DNA of 52,546 nt from Ruminococcus sp. (GCA_017634275.1 JAGBNQ010000078.1:1-52546), one strand, 5' to 3'. Positions 26,200-35,535 are shown, counted from the stretch's first letter. Translations and numbers: made by a program. The notes: generated from the sequence alone by a model not told the origin.

Positions 26200-29100
26200 T
26201 TAAACTTGATTATTAAATGCTGTTTGGCCATTTGTTACCGTCTTTGTTGTAGCATTGTATTCTACAACATCTCCATATACAGGAACATTTACTCCGTTTA
26301 TGCTATAAATAACATAAGTTCTGATAACAAATTTCTTACTCTGAGGAGTTAATTTACCAGTATATGTCCACCCAGCAACAAGATTAGAAGTTTTCTTACC
26401 CTCTGTATAACCTGAATCAAGGAGCAACTTAGCAGGTGCTTCAGCATATGTTACTTCACCGGTCTTATCAACAATAACACCAGCCTTAACAACAGTAACC
26501 TTATCATCATTATCTACTCCAGCAAGTTTGCTTGTAGGCTTCGGCATACCTTGAACTGCAATCTTAATCTTTCCTGTATTTTGATCCACCACATCAAAGT
26601 TGTTGTAGTTGTTTTCATCTAAGTTAAACAATGCCTTAGATGCACGATAATACTCAGAAACACTATTAAGATATACAGGAGTATCATAAACCACAAGTCC
26701 ATCACCAAGATCAACATAAGGTCTTACCCATACACCAGTAACTGTATCCTTAGGAGATATACTTGCAGCATACTGATTCTTACCAAGTTTTTCATTATCA
26801 GGATTATAGTGGCCTTCAATATATCCATTGCCAAGTACAAGCTTAGTATTAGCATCAGCTGACTTGTCAGCGCCGCCAATAGAACCAGTCTTATCAATAA
26901 TTACACCAAAATCAGAAACTGTCAAAGACTTTGCATTCTTAGTTTTATCAAGTGATGTAAACTCAGCATAAGCATAGAACTTATTCTTTGTAGGCACATA
27001 ACCCGACTTAACATTATCAAACTTAGCATTATCACCAGTTAGATCTGCCATTCTTGATGCTGTTCCCTCTGCAGTCTTAGGAGCAAGCTTAAGCTGAAGT
27101 TCTTCCTTAGCCCAGTTCTTAAGGTTAATATACTTTGTTGTACCATAAGCAACAGAACCATCATCAAGGAGAATATAAGGTCTTGCCCATACGCCTGTAT
27201 CAACATCCTTAACCTTGATATTTACAAGATAATTCTGAGTCTTAAGTGCATCAACCTTTTCATTAGTTGCACCAGCAATATACTTACCTGTTGTATAGCC
27301 ATTGCCATATACGAGTTTTGTTTCTACAGCAGCAACTTCACGATTATAGGTATCAACCTGCTCCTCTACAGCAGGATCAGGCTTGTAGTATGTAGGAGCA
27401 GCAAACTTGCCATCCTTTTCTATTACAACACCGAATTCCTTTACTGTTCTCTTAGCATTATCAACTATAAGACTATCATCATGAACTCTATCAATCTGGA
27501 AATGAATTCTACCCTTATCATACATTGTGGTCATTTCTTCATTCCAATCAACGAAGTTCTGATTGATTTTAGGATTTACGATAGACCACTTTGTGGTAGC
27601 TGTGCCCTCATAGTTCTTGAGAATTGTTGCAGAATTATCGCCATCATTAGCAGTCTTGACCATACTTACAGTAGCATCATACCTGCCTATAGCTGTCTTC
27701 TTTGCACCCTCAGATACATATACACCATTTCTGATGTTTACCTTTGTAGCTGCATCATAAGCTGTAAAGTTAAGAGCAGGGTTTAAACCAGCAGTCGCTT
27801 CAACTACATTGATTTCTTCACCGGTATACTCAATAGGATCAATGTTTATCATATCGCCTGTAATCTTCTTCTTAGATACAACGAGTACCTTCTGATCGGA
27901 ATTAGCAAATGAATATCCAGCTACATTGTTAGCCATGCTATTCTTATATACAACTATGTATGTACCAGCCTCAAGATATGTTCTGCCATCATCTCCGCCG
28001 ATATATGTAGCTGCTACAGGTGTCTTGCCATCTTCCATAAGCTGAACCTTGTATGTGCCGTCAGCATTCTTTTCAGGCTCACCCGTCTTATCGTTGAGAA
28101 CTGCGGGAGCTATCGATGCTATTTCCAACTTAGCCTCAACATCAGTTACAGCAGCCTTTGTCTCAGTATTAGTAAGTGTATACTTAGAAAGCTCGATCTT
28201 ATCACCGAATGTCATAGCAAGTGCAGAGTCCGGAACATCGATCTTGAGTGTTGCAGCCTTAACAACGTTAACAACTACGCTTACTCTTGCCTCTTCGTTG
28301 TAGATTACATATACTGTAAACTTGTCGCCTGCCTTTACAGACTTAGGAAGATCACTGATGTGCTCATCAAGCTCATCCTCCTGAGTTGTTGCGCCTTCGC
28401 CCTCAACATACTCGTATGAGAGTTCTGTAGCAGCAGCCTTATTATCAACGCCTAATGTAACGAGGTCATAAATCATAGACTCGAGCTGATCAAGCTTATC
28501 ATCAGGAAGATCAAGTGTAAGACGATGCTCAGCAGTTGCGTCATGATCATTGTTGAAGGAAACAGGTGCAGCATATGCGCTGAGTTTCCACTTGATCGGA
28601 ATGTCATACTGACCGTATACAGGATCGTCAACTACAACATTGAACGAATACTCGTTGCCAACTGTAGAACCGGAAACAAAACCATCTGTTTTTGCTTGAA
28701 TTCCGGCACCAACAGTGAGGTTGCCGATCTTATTAACTGTTACAGTAAACTTACCGTCAGGAACAATGCCCTTTGTAGCGATCTTAAAGTCAGCCACGCC
28801 ATTGTCAACGCCCTTAGCGGTGAGATCAGAAGGAGGATCGCCTACCTTATAATCATGAAGTACACCATCAGCATCCTTATACTGGAATGCGATAGAAAGT
28901 GAAACATCCTTAGCCGTGAACTCATCAGGGTTAGCAATTGAGAATGACTGAGCAAGTGTCTTCTTATTTACGCCCTCAGCTGTAATGCCATAAACATCAT
29001 AAGTTACCGAGTAGCTTCCGGGAGCTGTGATCTCTGTTTCAGTCTTTAACTCTGTTGCACCACCGTCAACAACGTTTGTCTGATTAATTCCCTGAACGAC

Positions 29101-31155
29101 CTCTGCGCCCTTCTTCAAGGTTGCCTTTGCGCCATTTGTTTCGTCAAGAAGAGTTTGTGTTCCCTTAAACTCAACAAATGTATGCATACCATAAGGAACC
29201 TTTCCGCCCTCTTCAACGGTTGTTTCCTTATCCTTGGTATTGTCTGTTGTATCCTTCTTGTATCCTGCGAAATCGCCGCCATTATAAACAGGCTCCTTGT
29301 AGAATACTCTGAAGGATGCAGCCTCTGCGTTCTGGATAGACTTGCTTTCTGTAGATGCAAGAACCTTAGTGCCGTTTACAGTATATGTGTAAACCTCATT
29401 TACCTTCTCAACATAGATCTTTACATCCTCGCCGTTTGCAGATGCAGGCATATTGAACTTAGCAACAAATGCACCCTTAGGTTCACCGGCTCCGTTGTCA
29501 TAGTCAGCATCATATGTTGTTGCGGGTTTTGTAAGGCCTGCGCTTGCACTGTTCTTATCAACAGTGATCGCAAACGGATCGGCAGAGTGTACTTCTACCT
29601 CTGTATCTATAACAGTACCAGCCATTGTTTTATTAGTTTTGTCTTCTGTGTTAGCAGTTATATTATCGCCGTTCTGATCAACGCCCTTTATATAAACCAC
29701 AGCCTTATCAGCTTCTTCTGTTGCTGCTACAAAAGCGCCCTGATCGTTCTTCTTAACAAGATCGATAGATGCCTGCTGAGTCTTAGCGCTGATTTTTATT
29801 CCTGCGTCCGCTGTTCCAAGTCCTTCAATAGTGGGAGCCTTGAACTGGTATGTATAGTCGCCCGTCTTCTCTGTTGCTGTATAGGAATCATCTGCTGCAG
29901 TTACATCTACAAAACCTGTATTTATAGTATATCTTTCGTAGCAGTCCTTTTTATCATCCTCAGCATCAAGTTTCTCATCACGTTCATTCTCTAAATTGGT
30001 CTTAGCTGTCTCAGCTTGGCTCTTGTGTGCAGTTGTACCTTCAATTTGATCCCTCAAATCTTTCTCTTTGTAAAGCAAAGAATCTTGCGCAGTCATCCAT
30101 CTGGCCTTTTCACCACTAGTTACAACATTTGTACTTGCGGACTCAGAATTAACATAAAGTTTCTGCTCGTTATTATTTATGGTGTTTGTATTGTCTGTAA
30201 TCTTTTCTTGTTGATTATTTGCAAGAATGTCTAAATAATTCCCGAATACAGTTAAATTAATTGCAAAACTATCTGCAGCGTTATATCCGGATGTAGTTGA
30301 ATTAACAAAATCCTGCCAATAAACAGATGCGTAAGGATAATCTGCAGTATCTGTCAGTTCGACTGCATCAGTAGGAGCAGAAGTATTTAATTCGCCCAGT
30401 GCAGCCTCTATATTACCCTTTTCAGTATTTGCATTTTGTATATTAGCCTCTGCCGCCTCAATAGCTGTTTCAGCTGCATTGATATTGCCCATTATGCTGT
30501 CAGAAGTAGGTTCAGAAGAGCTGCCGCCCACACCGTACAGCAGATCTTCAAAATTAATTATGCGAGCGTTATAAGTACCGATTTCAGTCGTTTTCCCTTG
30601 AATCTGAGTATCATAATAGTTTTCTATAGCGTCCTTAACAGTAGCTACAGCATCATCAAGGCCATCAGTCTCCGGCACAGATTCATCTACTTCCGTTGTT
30701 GTCGGATCATCCTCAACAGCATATGTGTAATTGTATGTAGCAGCATAGCTTTCAGAAGCAGCAGCATTCTGACTCCACTTTACAGGAGCAGTTACACCGT
30801 CCTTAAGTACCCAACGCTTTCCGTCTTCAGGCTCAACCTGAGCTGTAGATAATTTCTGTATCGAAAGCGGAACACTCGACTTAACAACTATAACGTCACC
30901 CTTAGTTACGTTAGACTGAGAAATGCTTGTTGCCTCAATAATATCAGCAGTAATAGCAGTTCTTGAGCCTATCTGAATAGATGTAATATAAGGCTTAGCG
31001 TCTGCAAAGTTGACCTGATAGCTCGTATCAGCAGCACTTGCAGTAAGTGTTGTCGGAGCAAACACGCCCTGGAGAGAAGCAGGAGCGGAACCGAACACTG
31101 TTAACAGTGCAAGAGTACCGGCTACGACTCTCTTAGATAAATTTGTTTTTTCCAT
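26200..31155 (-). CDS. Giant secreted surface protein with C-terminal repeats
   Basis: 1651 residues. A signal peptide (about 1-42, ending ASA) is followed by a long Asn/Glu/Ala-rich coiled-coil-like stretch (about 140-400), several Ig-like beta domains (about 440-1060), an MBG-like segment (about 1080-1200) and three related repeats starting near 1238, 1416 and 1558 (core GVxIxKxG...KLxLxxGYxxGK...TGVWxRPYxxLxDG). No sortase motif, SLH domain or dockerin is visible, so anchoring is unknown. AAGGAGG precedes the ATG. It has a consensus promoter, a 150-base structured leader and biased codons, so an abundant surface or S-layer-like protein is plausible (inference). Confidence 0.85.
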   Translation of the reverse strand: MEKTNLSKRVVAGTLALLTVFGSAPASLQGVFAPTTLTASAADTSYQVNFADAKPYITSIQIGSRTAITADIIEATSISQSNVTKGDVIVVKSSVPLSIQKLSTAQVEPEDGKRWVLKDGVTAPVKWSQNAAASESYAATYNYTYAVEDDPTTTEVDESVPETDGLDDAVATVKDAIENYYDTQIQGKTTEIGTYNARIINFEDLLYGVGGSSSEPTSDSIMGNINAAETAIEAAEANIQNANTEKGNIEAALGELNTSAPTDAVELTDTADYPYASVYWQDFVNSTTSGYNAADSFAINLTVFGNYLDILANNQQEKITDNTNTINNNEQKLYVNSESASTNVVTSGEKARWMTAQDSLLYKEKDLRDQIEGTTAHKSQAETAKTNLENERDEKLDAEDDKKDCYERYTINTGFVDVTAADDSYTATEKTGDYTYQFKAPTIEGLGTADAGIKISAKTQQASIDLVKKNDQGAFVAATEEADKAVVYIKGVDQNGDNITANTEDKTNKTMAGTVIDTEVEVHSADPFAITVDKNSASAGLTKPATTYDADYDNGAGEPKGAFVAKFNMPASANGEDVKIYVEKVNEVYTYTVNGTKVLASTESKSIQNAEAASFRVFYKEPVYNGGDFAGYKKDTTDNTKDKETTVEEGGKVPYGMHTFVEFKGTQTLLDETNGAKATLKKGAEVVQGINQTNVVDGGATELKTETEITAPGSYSVTYDVYGITAEGVNKKTLAQSFSIANPDEFTAKDVSLSIAFQYKDADGVLHDYKVGDPPSDLTAKGVDNGVADFKIATKGIVPDGKFTVTVNKIGNLTVGAGIQAKTDGFVSGSTVGNEYSFNVVVDDPVYGQYDIPIKWKLSAYAAPVSFNNDHDATAEHRLTLDLPDDKLDQLESMIYDLVTLGVDNKAAATELSYEYVEGEGATTQEDELDEHISDLPKSVKAGDKFTVYVIYNEEARVSVVVNVVKAATLKIDVPDSALAMTFGDKIELSKYTLTNTETKAAVTDVEAKLEIASIAPAVLNDKTGEPEKNADGTYKVQLMEDGKTPVAATYIGGDDGRTYLEAGTYIVVYKNSMANNVAGYSFANSDQKVLVVSKKKITGDMINIDPIEYTGEEINVVEATAGLNPALNFTAYDAATKVNIRNGVYVSEGAKKTAIGRYDATVSMVKTANDGDNSATILKNYEGTATTKWSIVNPKINQNFVDWNEEMTTMYDKGRIHFQIDRVHDDSLIVDNAKRTVKEFGVVIEKDGKFAAPTYYKPDPAVEEQVDTYNREVAAVETKLVYGNGYTTGKYIAGATNEKVDALKTQNYLVNIKVKDVDTGVWARPYILLDDGSVAYGTTKYINLKNWAKEELQLKLAPKTAEGTASRMADLTGDNAKFDNVKSGYVPTKNKFYAYAEFTSLDKTKNAKSLTVSDFGVIIDKTGSIGGADKSADANTKLVLGNGYIEGHYNPDNEKLGKNQYAASISPKDTVTGVWVRPYVDLGDGLVVYDTPVYLNSVSEYYRASKALFNLDENNYNNFDVVDQNTGKIKIAVQGMPKPTSKLAGVDNDDKVTVVKAGVIVDKTGEVTYAEAPAKLLLDSGYTEGKKTSNLVAGWTYTGKLTPQSKKFVIRTYVIYSINGVNVPVYGDVVEYNATTKTVTNGQTAFNNQV

Positions 31156-31305
31156 TTATCATTTTCCTCCTTAGAGATTTGAAATTTCCCTTTCGGGATT
31201 ATTATTTCTGAAACAAACCAAGCTACCATAAATAGCCGCGTTTCGGCATTGCACCCATAGCCTCATCGCAGCCGCGCACATTACGGCACGCCCAGTCTGT
31301 TAGCA
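31156..31305 (-). promoter_or_regulatory. Structured leader of the giant secreted protein
   Basis: About 150 bases between the promoter and the ATG. It contains two related GCCG...CGCGGCT stem-forming motifs in tandem, a GGCTA...TAGCT stem, and just before the ribosome binding site a GAAA-tetraloop hairpin (TCCC GAAA GGGA nested in GAAAT/ATTTC). No known riboswitch core was recognised. A 5' stabiliser or a regulatory RNA is possible. Confidence 0.5.
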
Positions 31306-31311
31306 TACTTC

Positions 31312-31340
31312 ATTTTAACACATTCTATATGCTATGTCAA
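31312..31340 (-). promoter_or_regulatory. Promoter of the giant secreted protein gene
   Basis: TTGACA (31340-31335), 17-bp spacer, TAAAAT (31317-31312). Between 31341 and about 31492 I see no gene. Confidence 0.85.
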
Positions 31341-31492
31341 GCGAAAAACGTATATTTTTAGCGTTTTTTGTGAATGAATACAATAAATGTAACACTTTAT
31401 TGTGCAATTTAAAGCTTTTTCACCACAAAGAGTGCCAAAAATCAAGCTTTACGCAATCGTTTAAGGCCACAAAACACGTTAAAATGAACGAC

Positions 31493-31630
31493 AAAAAGCC
31501 AAGCCACCCAAATAAAGATCCGAATAACTCAGCTGTCGTAAAATATTTACAATTTACACATACAAAGGAACGCACCTGCGCTGACCTTCACAGATGTTAA
31601 ATACTTTAGTATGCTCTTTTATTTGGGTGC
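31493..31630 (-). ncRNA. Unassigned rod-shaped small RNA, 6S-like layout
   Basis: A perfect promoter places the transcription start at about 31630. From base 2 the RNA starts CACCCAAATAAA (31629-31618), which pairs perfectly over 12 bp with TTTATTTGGGTG at the other end (31516-31505). Inside lie an asymmetric bubble, a 10-bp stem (AAAGTATTTA with TAAATATTTT), a 13-position stem with one mismatch (from ACATCTG..., with wobbles) and a CGC AGGT GCG tip. A T-run follows the closing stem by 7 bases. A long closing stem, a central bubble and a terminal stem recall 6S RNA, but about 130 bases is short for it. No reading frame with a ribosome binding site is present. Confidence 0.62.
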
Positions 31631-31636
31631 AAGTTT

Positions 31637-31665
31637 ATTATAGCACGTTTAATTCCCCTTGTCAA
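31637..31665 (-). promoter_or_regulatory. Promoter of the small RNA
   Basis: TTGACA (31665-31660), 17-bp spacer, TATAAT (31642-31637): full consensus on the minus strand with no protein gene downstream for 480 bases. Confidence 0.88.
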
Positions 31666-31808
31666 TAGGTAATTTTTATTTTTTTTACATATTATTCCCA
31701 AATAATTTTTATGCAAAAGTGCATATATTGGCACTTTCCTACAACTTGTCCAAAATATTAACCGTTTTCGATAATATAAATAACAAAAATCAGAGGAATC
31801 GCCAAAGC

Positions 31809-31985
31809 GCGGCGGCGGTAAGAAGTTTTTTAATATAAACCGTGTTCGCCGCCGCTAAAATAATAAAGAATAAATAAAAAAGAATAAATAATAGTTAAGG
31901 TATCGCTCCGCGATGATCTTAATATTCATCGGCGCAGCCGATACCTCTTTTATTATTTATTCTTTATTCTTTCTTATTTATTATA
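31809..31985. repeat. GC hairpin and GGTATC...GATACC palindrome, copy 3
   Basis: GCGGCGGCG (31809-31817) pairs with CGCCGCCGC (31847-31855). Next, GGTATC (31899-31904) pairs with GATACC (31940-31945), flanked by long facing AT-rich arms built of AATAAAGAATAAA and TTTATTCTTTATT. The element abuts the xylulokinase stop and may end its transcript. From 31670 to 31808 I see nothing else. Confidence 0.72.
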
Positions 31986-33504
31986 GTGTTCCGAGCTTTC
32001 TGAACTGCTCCTTGAGTGCAGGGTATATCTCGGTGTAGAGCCTGTAGAATTTCTCATACTCGGGCACCTTTGCAGGGTCGGGCTGCTGTGTCTTATCGAC
32101 TGCAACTACCGCCTTGCAGGCCTCGGGAACGGAGGAATATATCCCGGCGCCCACACTTGCCAAAAGCGCAACACCCAGAGCAGGCCCTTCCTTGGAGGAG
32201 GCTGTCTTAACAGGGCAGTTATAGAGGTCTGCGAGCATTGAGCGCCACAGCGGTGAGCTGCCGCCGCCTCCGCAGGCCATCATATCGCTTACATTTATAT
32301 CCATTTCCCTGAACACCTCAACGCAGTCGCGCAGGCTGTAGGAAACGCCCTCCATAACGGCTCTTAGCATATGCTTTTTGGTGTGCATCGCCGAAAGCCC
32401 GAAGAACACTCCCCTTGCGTTCGGGTCAAGGTGAGGTGTACGCTCGCCCATAAGGTAAGGCAGATACAAAAGCCTTTCCGCCCCGACGGGAACAGTTTCC
32501 GCCTGCTTATCCATAAGGTAGTATTCATCAACGCCCATGTATTTTGCGGTTTCCTTTTCCGCGCCGCAGAAATTATCCCTGAACCACTTAAGCGACAGGC
32601 CTGCGCCCTGAGTTACACCCATAACGTGCCACGAGTTCGGAACAGCCGCGCAGCAGGTGTGAACTCTGCCCTTGGGGTCGATAGAAATTTTCGATGTATG
32701 AGCAAATACAACGCCCGATGTGCCGATAGTTGTGAAAGCCTTGCCGTCCTCACAGACGCCCGTGCCGATAGCAGCGCCTGCGTTATCGCCTGCACCGCCG
32801 ACAACTATCGTGCCCTCGCATAAGCCCAGCTCGTCTGCCATTGATTTAGTAAGAGTTCCCGTTACCTCGCAGGACTCATACACCTTGCCGAGCCAATTCT
32901 TATCTATCTCGAATGCCGAGAGCAGCTCGTCAGACCACTTACGGTTGGGAACATCTAAAAGCTGCATTCCCGATGCGTCACTGACCTCCGTTGCATACTC
33001 GTGCGTCAGCACAAAGCGCAGGAAATCCTTCGGCAGCAGGATATGTGCTACCTTTGCGTAGTTCTCGGGCTCGTTATTCTTTACCCAGAGTATCTTAGCG
33101 GCAGTCCAGCCCGTGAGTGCAGGGTTTGCGGTTATCTCTATCAGCTTTTCACGGCCGACAGTTTCGGTCATCCACTCTACCTCTTTTTCTGTTCTCTGGT
33201 CGCACCAGATGATAGAGGGGCGGATAACGTTATTATCCTTATCAAGCATTACAAGGCCGTGCATCTGCCCCGAGATGCCTATGCCCTTGACGTCCTCCTT
33301 TTTGACACCGCTTTTAGCCATTACCGCCTTGATAGTATCTATCATAGCGTTTGCCCAGTCACCCGGCCACTGCTCGGCATAGCCGTTTTTGGGCTGATAC
33401 ATCGGGTACTCGACAGTCGCGGAGGCAATGACCGTTCCCTTTTCATCAAAAAGCACCGTCTTTGTTCCGCTCGTTCCGCAGTCAACTCCTATTACATAAG
33501 CCAT
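31981..33504 (-). CDS. xylB: Xylulokinase
   Basis: 507 residues, FGGY carbohydrate kinase. The N-terminal phosphate-binding motif is GVDCGTSGTKTVL (6-18), ISGQMHGLVMLD (about 77-88) is the xylulose-type signature, and GGGGSSPLWRSMLADL lies in the C-terminal FGGY domain. It phosphorylates D-xylulose to xylulose 5-phosphate for the pentose phosphate pathway. AAGGAG lies 9 bases before the ATG. It is the last gene of the AraC-GNAT-xylB unit, 25 bases behind GNAT, so it is probably controlled by the AraC protein. No xylose isomerase gene lies in the window. Confidence 0.95.
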   Translation of the reverse strand: MAYVIGVDCGTSGTKTVLFDEKGTVIASATVEYPMYQPKNGYAEQWPGDWANAMIDTIKAVMAKSGVKKEDVKGIGISGQMHGLVMLDKDNNVIRPSIIWCDQRTEKEVEWMTETVGREKLIEITANPALTGWTAAKILWVKNNEPENYAKVAHILLPKDFLRFVLTHEYATEVSDASGMQLLDVPNRKWSDELLSAFEIDKNWLGKVYESCEVTGTLTKSMADELGLCEGTIVVGGAGDNAGAAIGTGVCEDGKAFTTIGTSGVVFAHTSKISIDPKGRVHTCCAAVPNSWHVMGVTQGAGLSLKWFRDNFCGAEKETAKYMGVDEYYLMDKQAETVPVGAERLLYLPYLMGERTPHLDPNARGVFFGLSAMHTKKHMLRAVMEGVSYSLRDCVEVFREMDINVSDMMACGGGGSSPLWRSMLADLYNCPVKTASSKEGPALGVALLASVGAGIYSSVPEACKAVVAVDKTQQPDPAKVPEYEKFYRLYTEIYPALKEQFRKLGTL

Positions 33505-33529
33505 TTTACATTACTCCTTTTTATTAGTA

Positions 33530-33964
33530 TTACAGCCACATTATAAAGGCCGTCTTATCATTTTTGTTATAGCCTGCCCTCTCATAAAAGTCGAGGGTGC
33601 TTTTTTCCTTTGAGCCTGTCAAAAGCATCATTTTATAGCAGTTTTCTTTCTTAGCTATCTCTCTTGCATGATCAAGGCAAGCTGTAGCTAAGCCTTGCTT
33701 TCTGTGAGCCTTATCGGTTATCACATTTTCAATAAAAGCATATGGGCGCTGCCCCCTTGTAAGGTTTGGTATTATAACGCACACGCAGGAAGAAACGATA
33801 TGCCCCTCCTCCTCGCAAACAATGATGTGGTGGTTTTTATCCTGCAATATACTTTGCCATATAGCCATTACCCTTTCGTCCTTTTCGGGGAACGGGTTAT
33901 CATGCAGCTGCATATAAAGCTTAAAAAGCTCATTAAAATCGCGGTCGGTTATTTCTCTTATCAT
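33530..33964 (-). CDS. GNAT-family N-acetyltransferase
   Basis: 144 residues from the ATG at 33964, two bases after the AraC stop; GGCGGTG precedes it. The acetyl-CoA motif A is FIENVITDKAHRKQGLATACLDHA, with the RKQGLA pyrophosphate loop, and the C-terminal STLDFYERAGY is the usual motif B end. It acetylates an unknown amine. Its position inside an AraC-xylB operon suggests cotranscription; a role in xylose use is not evident. Confidence 0.9.
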   Translation of the reverse strand: MIREITDRDFNELFKLYMQLHDNPFPEKDERVMAIWQSILQDKNHHIIVCEEEGHIVSSCVCVIIPNLTRGQRPYAFIENVITDKAHRKQGLATACLDHAREIAKKENCYKMMLLTGSKEKSTLDFYERAGYNKNDKTAFIMWL

Positions 33965-33966
33965 AT

Positions 33967-34734
33967 TCACACCGCCGTATTCTGCTTTCTGTAGGCAAGC
34001 GGCGAGAGATCGCACACCTGCTTGAACTGCCTTGAAAAATGCACGGGGTTTTTATAGCCGCATTCAAAGGCTATCTCCTCAATAGTCATCTGCGAGCATT
34101 CAAGATAGTGGCGCGCCGCCTCGATACGGCTGTTTATCACATCGGCATTGCAGGTGACACCGAAAGCCTTTTTATAGATAAGGTGAAGATACGGCTCGGA
34201 AACATTTATCATAGACGACATAAGCCCGACCGTCCAGTCCTCATTAGGCTCGGCATATATACGGCGCCTTAAATCTAAAAGCTCGCGGTAATGCGGCAGA
34301 GATGCACTCTCCCCCGTTACATTTGAGAAAACGTCTGACAGCATAGCCTTTACAAGATAGCCTGCTGCGTGGTGGTTCTGCGCCTTATAGTAGCAATCGG
34401 CTATCAGGCGGAAATACTGAGAAACGTTGACCCTCTCGCCCACAAGGTAGGGGGTCGCAAATTCAAGCCCCGTATCAGCCTCAAGGTTATCGGTGCATTC
34501 AAACTCTATCCAGTCATTGATATACTCATCCTTCACCGCCTTATAGTAGAGCGGCGTTGCCTTATCATATATTATAAAGGTATCAGGCTCGGTATAATGC
34601 TCGACCCCGTCAATAAGAAACAGCGCATGAGTTTTAACAAAAAGGCAGAGGTAGTTTTCAAACCCCTTCGGGCTGTCAAGCACAAAATCGCCGTCATGAC
34701 GGCAGGAGCAGCCCATTCTCTTTACCCGAAACAT
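33967..34734 (-). CDS. AraC-family transcriptional regulator
   Basis: 255 residues. The N-terminal cupin-like sensing domain (about 10-100) is followed by two C-terminal helix-turn-helix motifs: VGLMSSMINVSEPYLHLIYKKAFG and IEEIAFECGYKNPVHFSRQFK, ending with the family signature SPLAYRKQ. It likely activates genes in response to a sugar; the xylulokinase gene downstream in the same unit suggests a xylose-type signal (inference). GGAGGTGAT precedes the ATG. Confidence 0.93.
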   Translation of the reverse strand: MFRVKRMGCSCRHDGDFVLDSPKGFENYLCLFVKTHALFLIDGVEHYTEPDTFIIYDKATPLYYKAVKDEYINDWIEFECTDNLEADTGLEFATPYLVGERVNVSQYFRLIADCYYKAQNHHAAGYLVKAMLSDVFSNVTGESASLPHYRELLDLRRRIYAEPNEDWTVGLMSSMINVSEPYLHLIYKKAFGVTCNADVINSRIEAARHYLECSQMTIEEIAFECGYKNPVHFSRQFKQVCDLSPLAYRKQNTAV

Positions 34735-34770
34735 ATCATCACCTCCAAAGATTTATCAAATCCCATTATT

Positions 34771-34799
34771 ATTTTAACACATTTTTTTATGTTTGGCAA
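34771..34799 (-). promoter_or_regulatory. Promoter of the AraC-GNAT-xylB operon
   Basis: TTGCCA (34799-34794), 17-bp spacer, TAAAAT (34776-34771). Confidence 0.75.
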
Positions 34800-34840
34800 G
34801 TAATTTTTTGTGCAAAGTTTTTACACGCCGGGCAAAAGGT

Positions 34841-35018
34841 AAACCGGAGTTTGTCACTCACCCTTCCCTTTGAAGGGAAGGGGGCTGGGGGGTTAGGTAG
34901 AGCCATTCCGAGCGTAGAGCTAAGATTATGTTCATCGCTCCGAGGGGCTTTTCGGGGGCTTTCCGGTCGCCCCCGAACCCCTTCGGTACGCCCCCCTTCG
35001 CCCCACAAACTCCGGTTT
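34841..35018. repeat. TIR-bounded dispersed repeat, copy B
   Basis: 178 bp with a perfect 13-bp terminal inverted repeat, AAACCGGAGTTTG and CAAACTCCGGTTT. The interior, including a CCCTTCCCTTTGAAGGGAAGGG-type palindrome, is nearly identical to copy C and inverted relative to copy A. Confidence 0.88.
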
Positions 35019-35033
35019 GTCTTTTACTGGGGC

Positions 35034-35066
35034 ACAAAAAAACCGCCCGGGAAACCCGAGCGGTCT
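35034..35066 (-). terminator. Ferredoxin gene terminator
   Basis: On the minus strand CCGCTCGGG, a TTT loop, CCCGGGCGG and then seven T. Confidence 0.9.
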
Positions 35067-35080
35067 TTGATTCGCTATAA

Positions 35081-35251
35081 TTAGTCAGCGTTAGGTGCAC
35101 CTACGGGGCAAACACCAGCGCAAGCGCCGCAGTCGATGCAAGCGTCAGCGTCGATAACATACTTGCCGTCAGCCTCGGAAATAGCGCCAACAGGGCAGCC
35201 CTCTGCGCAAGCGCCGCAAGCGATACACTCATCAGAAATCTTGTAAGCCAT
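35081..35251 (-). CDS. 2[4Fe-4S] clostridial-type ferredoxin
   Basis: 56 residues from the ATG at 35251, which GAGGAGG precedes. Two CxxCxxCxxxCP cluster motifs are visible: Cys9, 12, 15, 19 and Cys38, 41, 44, 48. It is a low-potential electron carrier, the expected partner of the pyruvate:ferredoxin oxidoreductase at 22268-25831. Monocistronic, with promoter and strong terminator. Confidence 0.97.
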   Translation of the reverse strand: MAYKISDECIACGACAEGCPVGAISEADGKYVIDADACIDCGACAGVCPVGAPNAD

Positions 35252-35333
35252 AATAATATCCTCCTCATTATCTCTTGTCGGGAACAGCCCGACTATTCTT
35301 CTCATTGCACGAGGTGTATCCTCGTCTATAATA

Positions 35334-35361
35334 ATGATATCATAATTTTAAAAAAATGCAA
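35334..35361 (-). promoter_or_regulatory. Ferredoxin promoter
   Basis: TTGCAT (35361-35356), 16-bp spacer, TATCAT (35339-35334). Confidence 0.65.
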
Positions 35362-35395
35362 GAGCTTAACGCAAAGTTTAACGAATTATTAATAA

Positions 35396-35441
35396 TTGGT
35401 TAGCTAACAATAACCAATTCAAAAAGTTAGCCTTTGCTAAC
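35396..35441. promoter_or_regulatory. Paired palindromic operator candidates
   Basis: Between the two divergent promoters lie GTTAGCTAAC (35399-35408, perfect), itself inside TTGGTTA/TAACCAA (35396-35417), and GTTAGC CTTT GCTAAC (35426-35441). The shared GTTAGC half-site suggests one protein binds both places and could control either flanking gene. Confidence 0.55.
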
Positions 35442-35471
35442 GCATTGACCGTAACGTTTTGCATCAGGTAC

Positions 35472-35500
35472 TTGAAAAAATGAAAAGTATATGATATAAT
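35472..35500 (+). promoter_or_regulatory. Promoter of the GGDEF gene
   Basis: TTGAAA (35472-35477), 17-bp spacer, TATAAT (35495-35500). Confidence 0.82.
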
Positions 35501-35535
35501 TATCTAAACTATAATCTTACCACGAGGTGATTATT

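Noticed and set aside
29155..29994. Cys/Ile-rich 279-codon plus-strand frame opposite the giant secreted protein
   Set aside because: The antisense gene has signal peptide, ribosome binding site, promoter and domains; this frame has none and an implausible composition.
31156..31305. Cyclic di-GMP-I riboswitch
   Set aside because: Only the 3' GGTAGC..GGTT part is similar; the GGGCAAACC and GACGCAAAGCC segments are absent.
34851..35100. Open frames inside repeat copies B and C with near-identical translations
   Set aside because: The shared protein sequence only reflects the near-identical DNA of the repeats; no ribosome binding sites, and the frames break in copies A, D and E.
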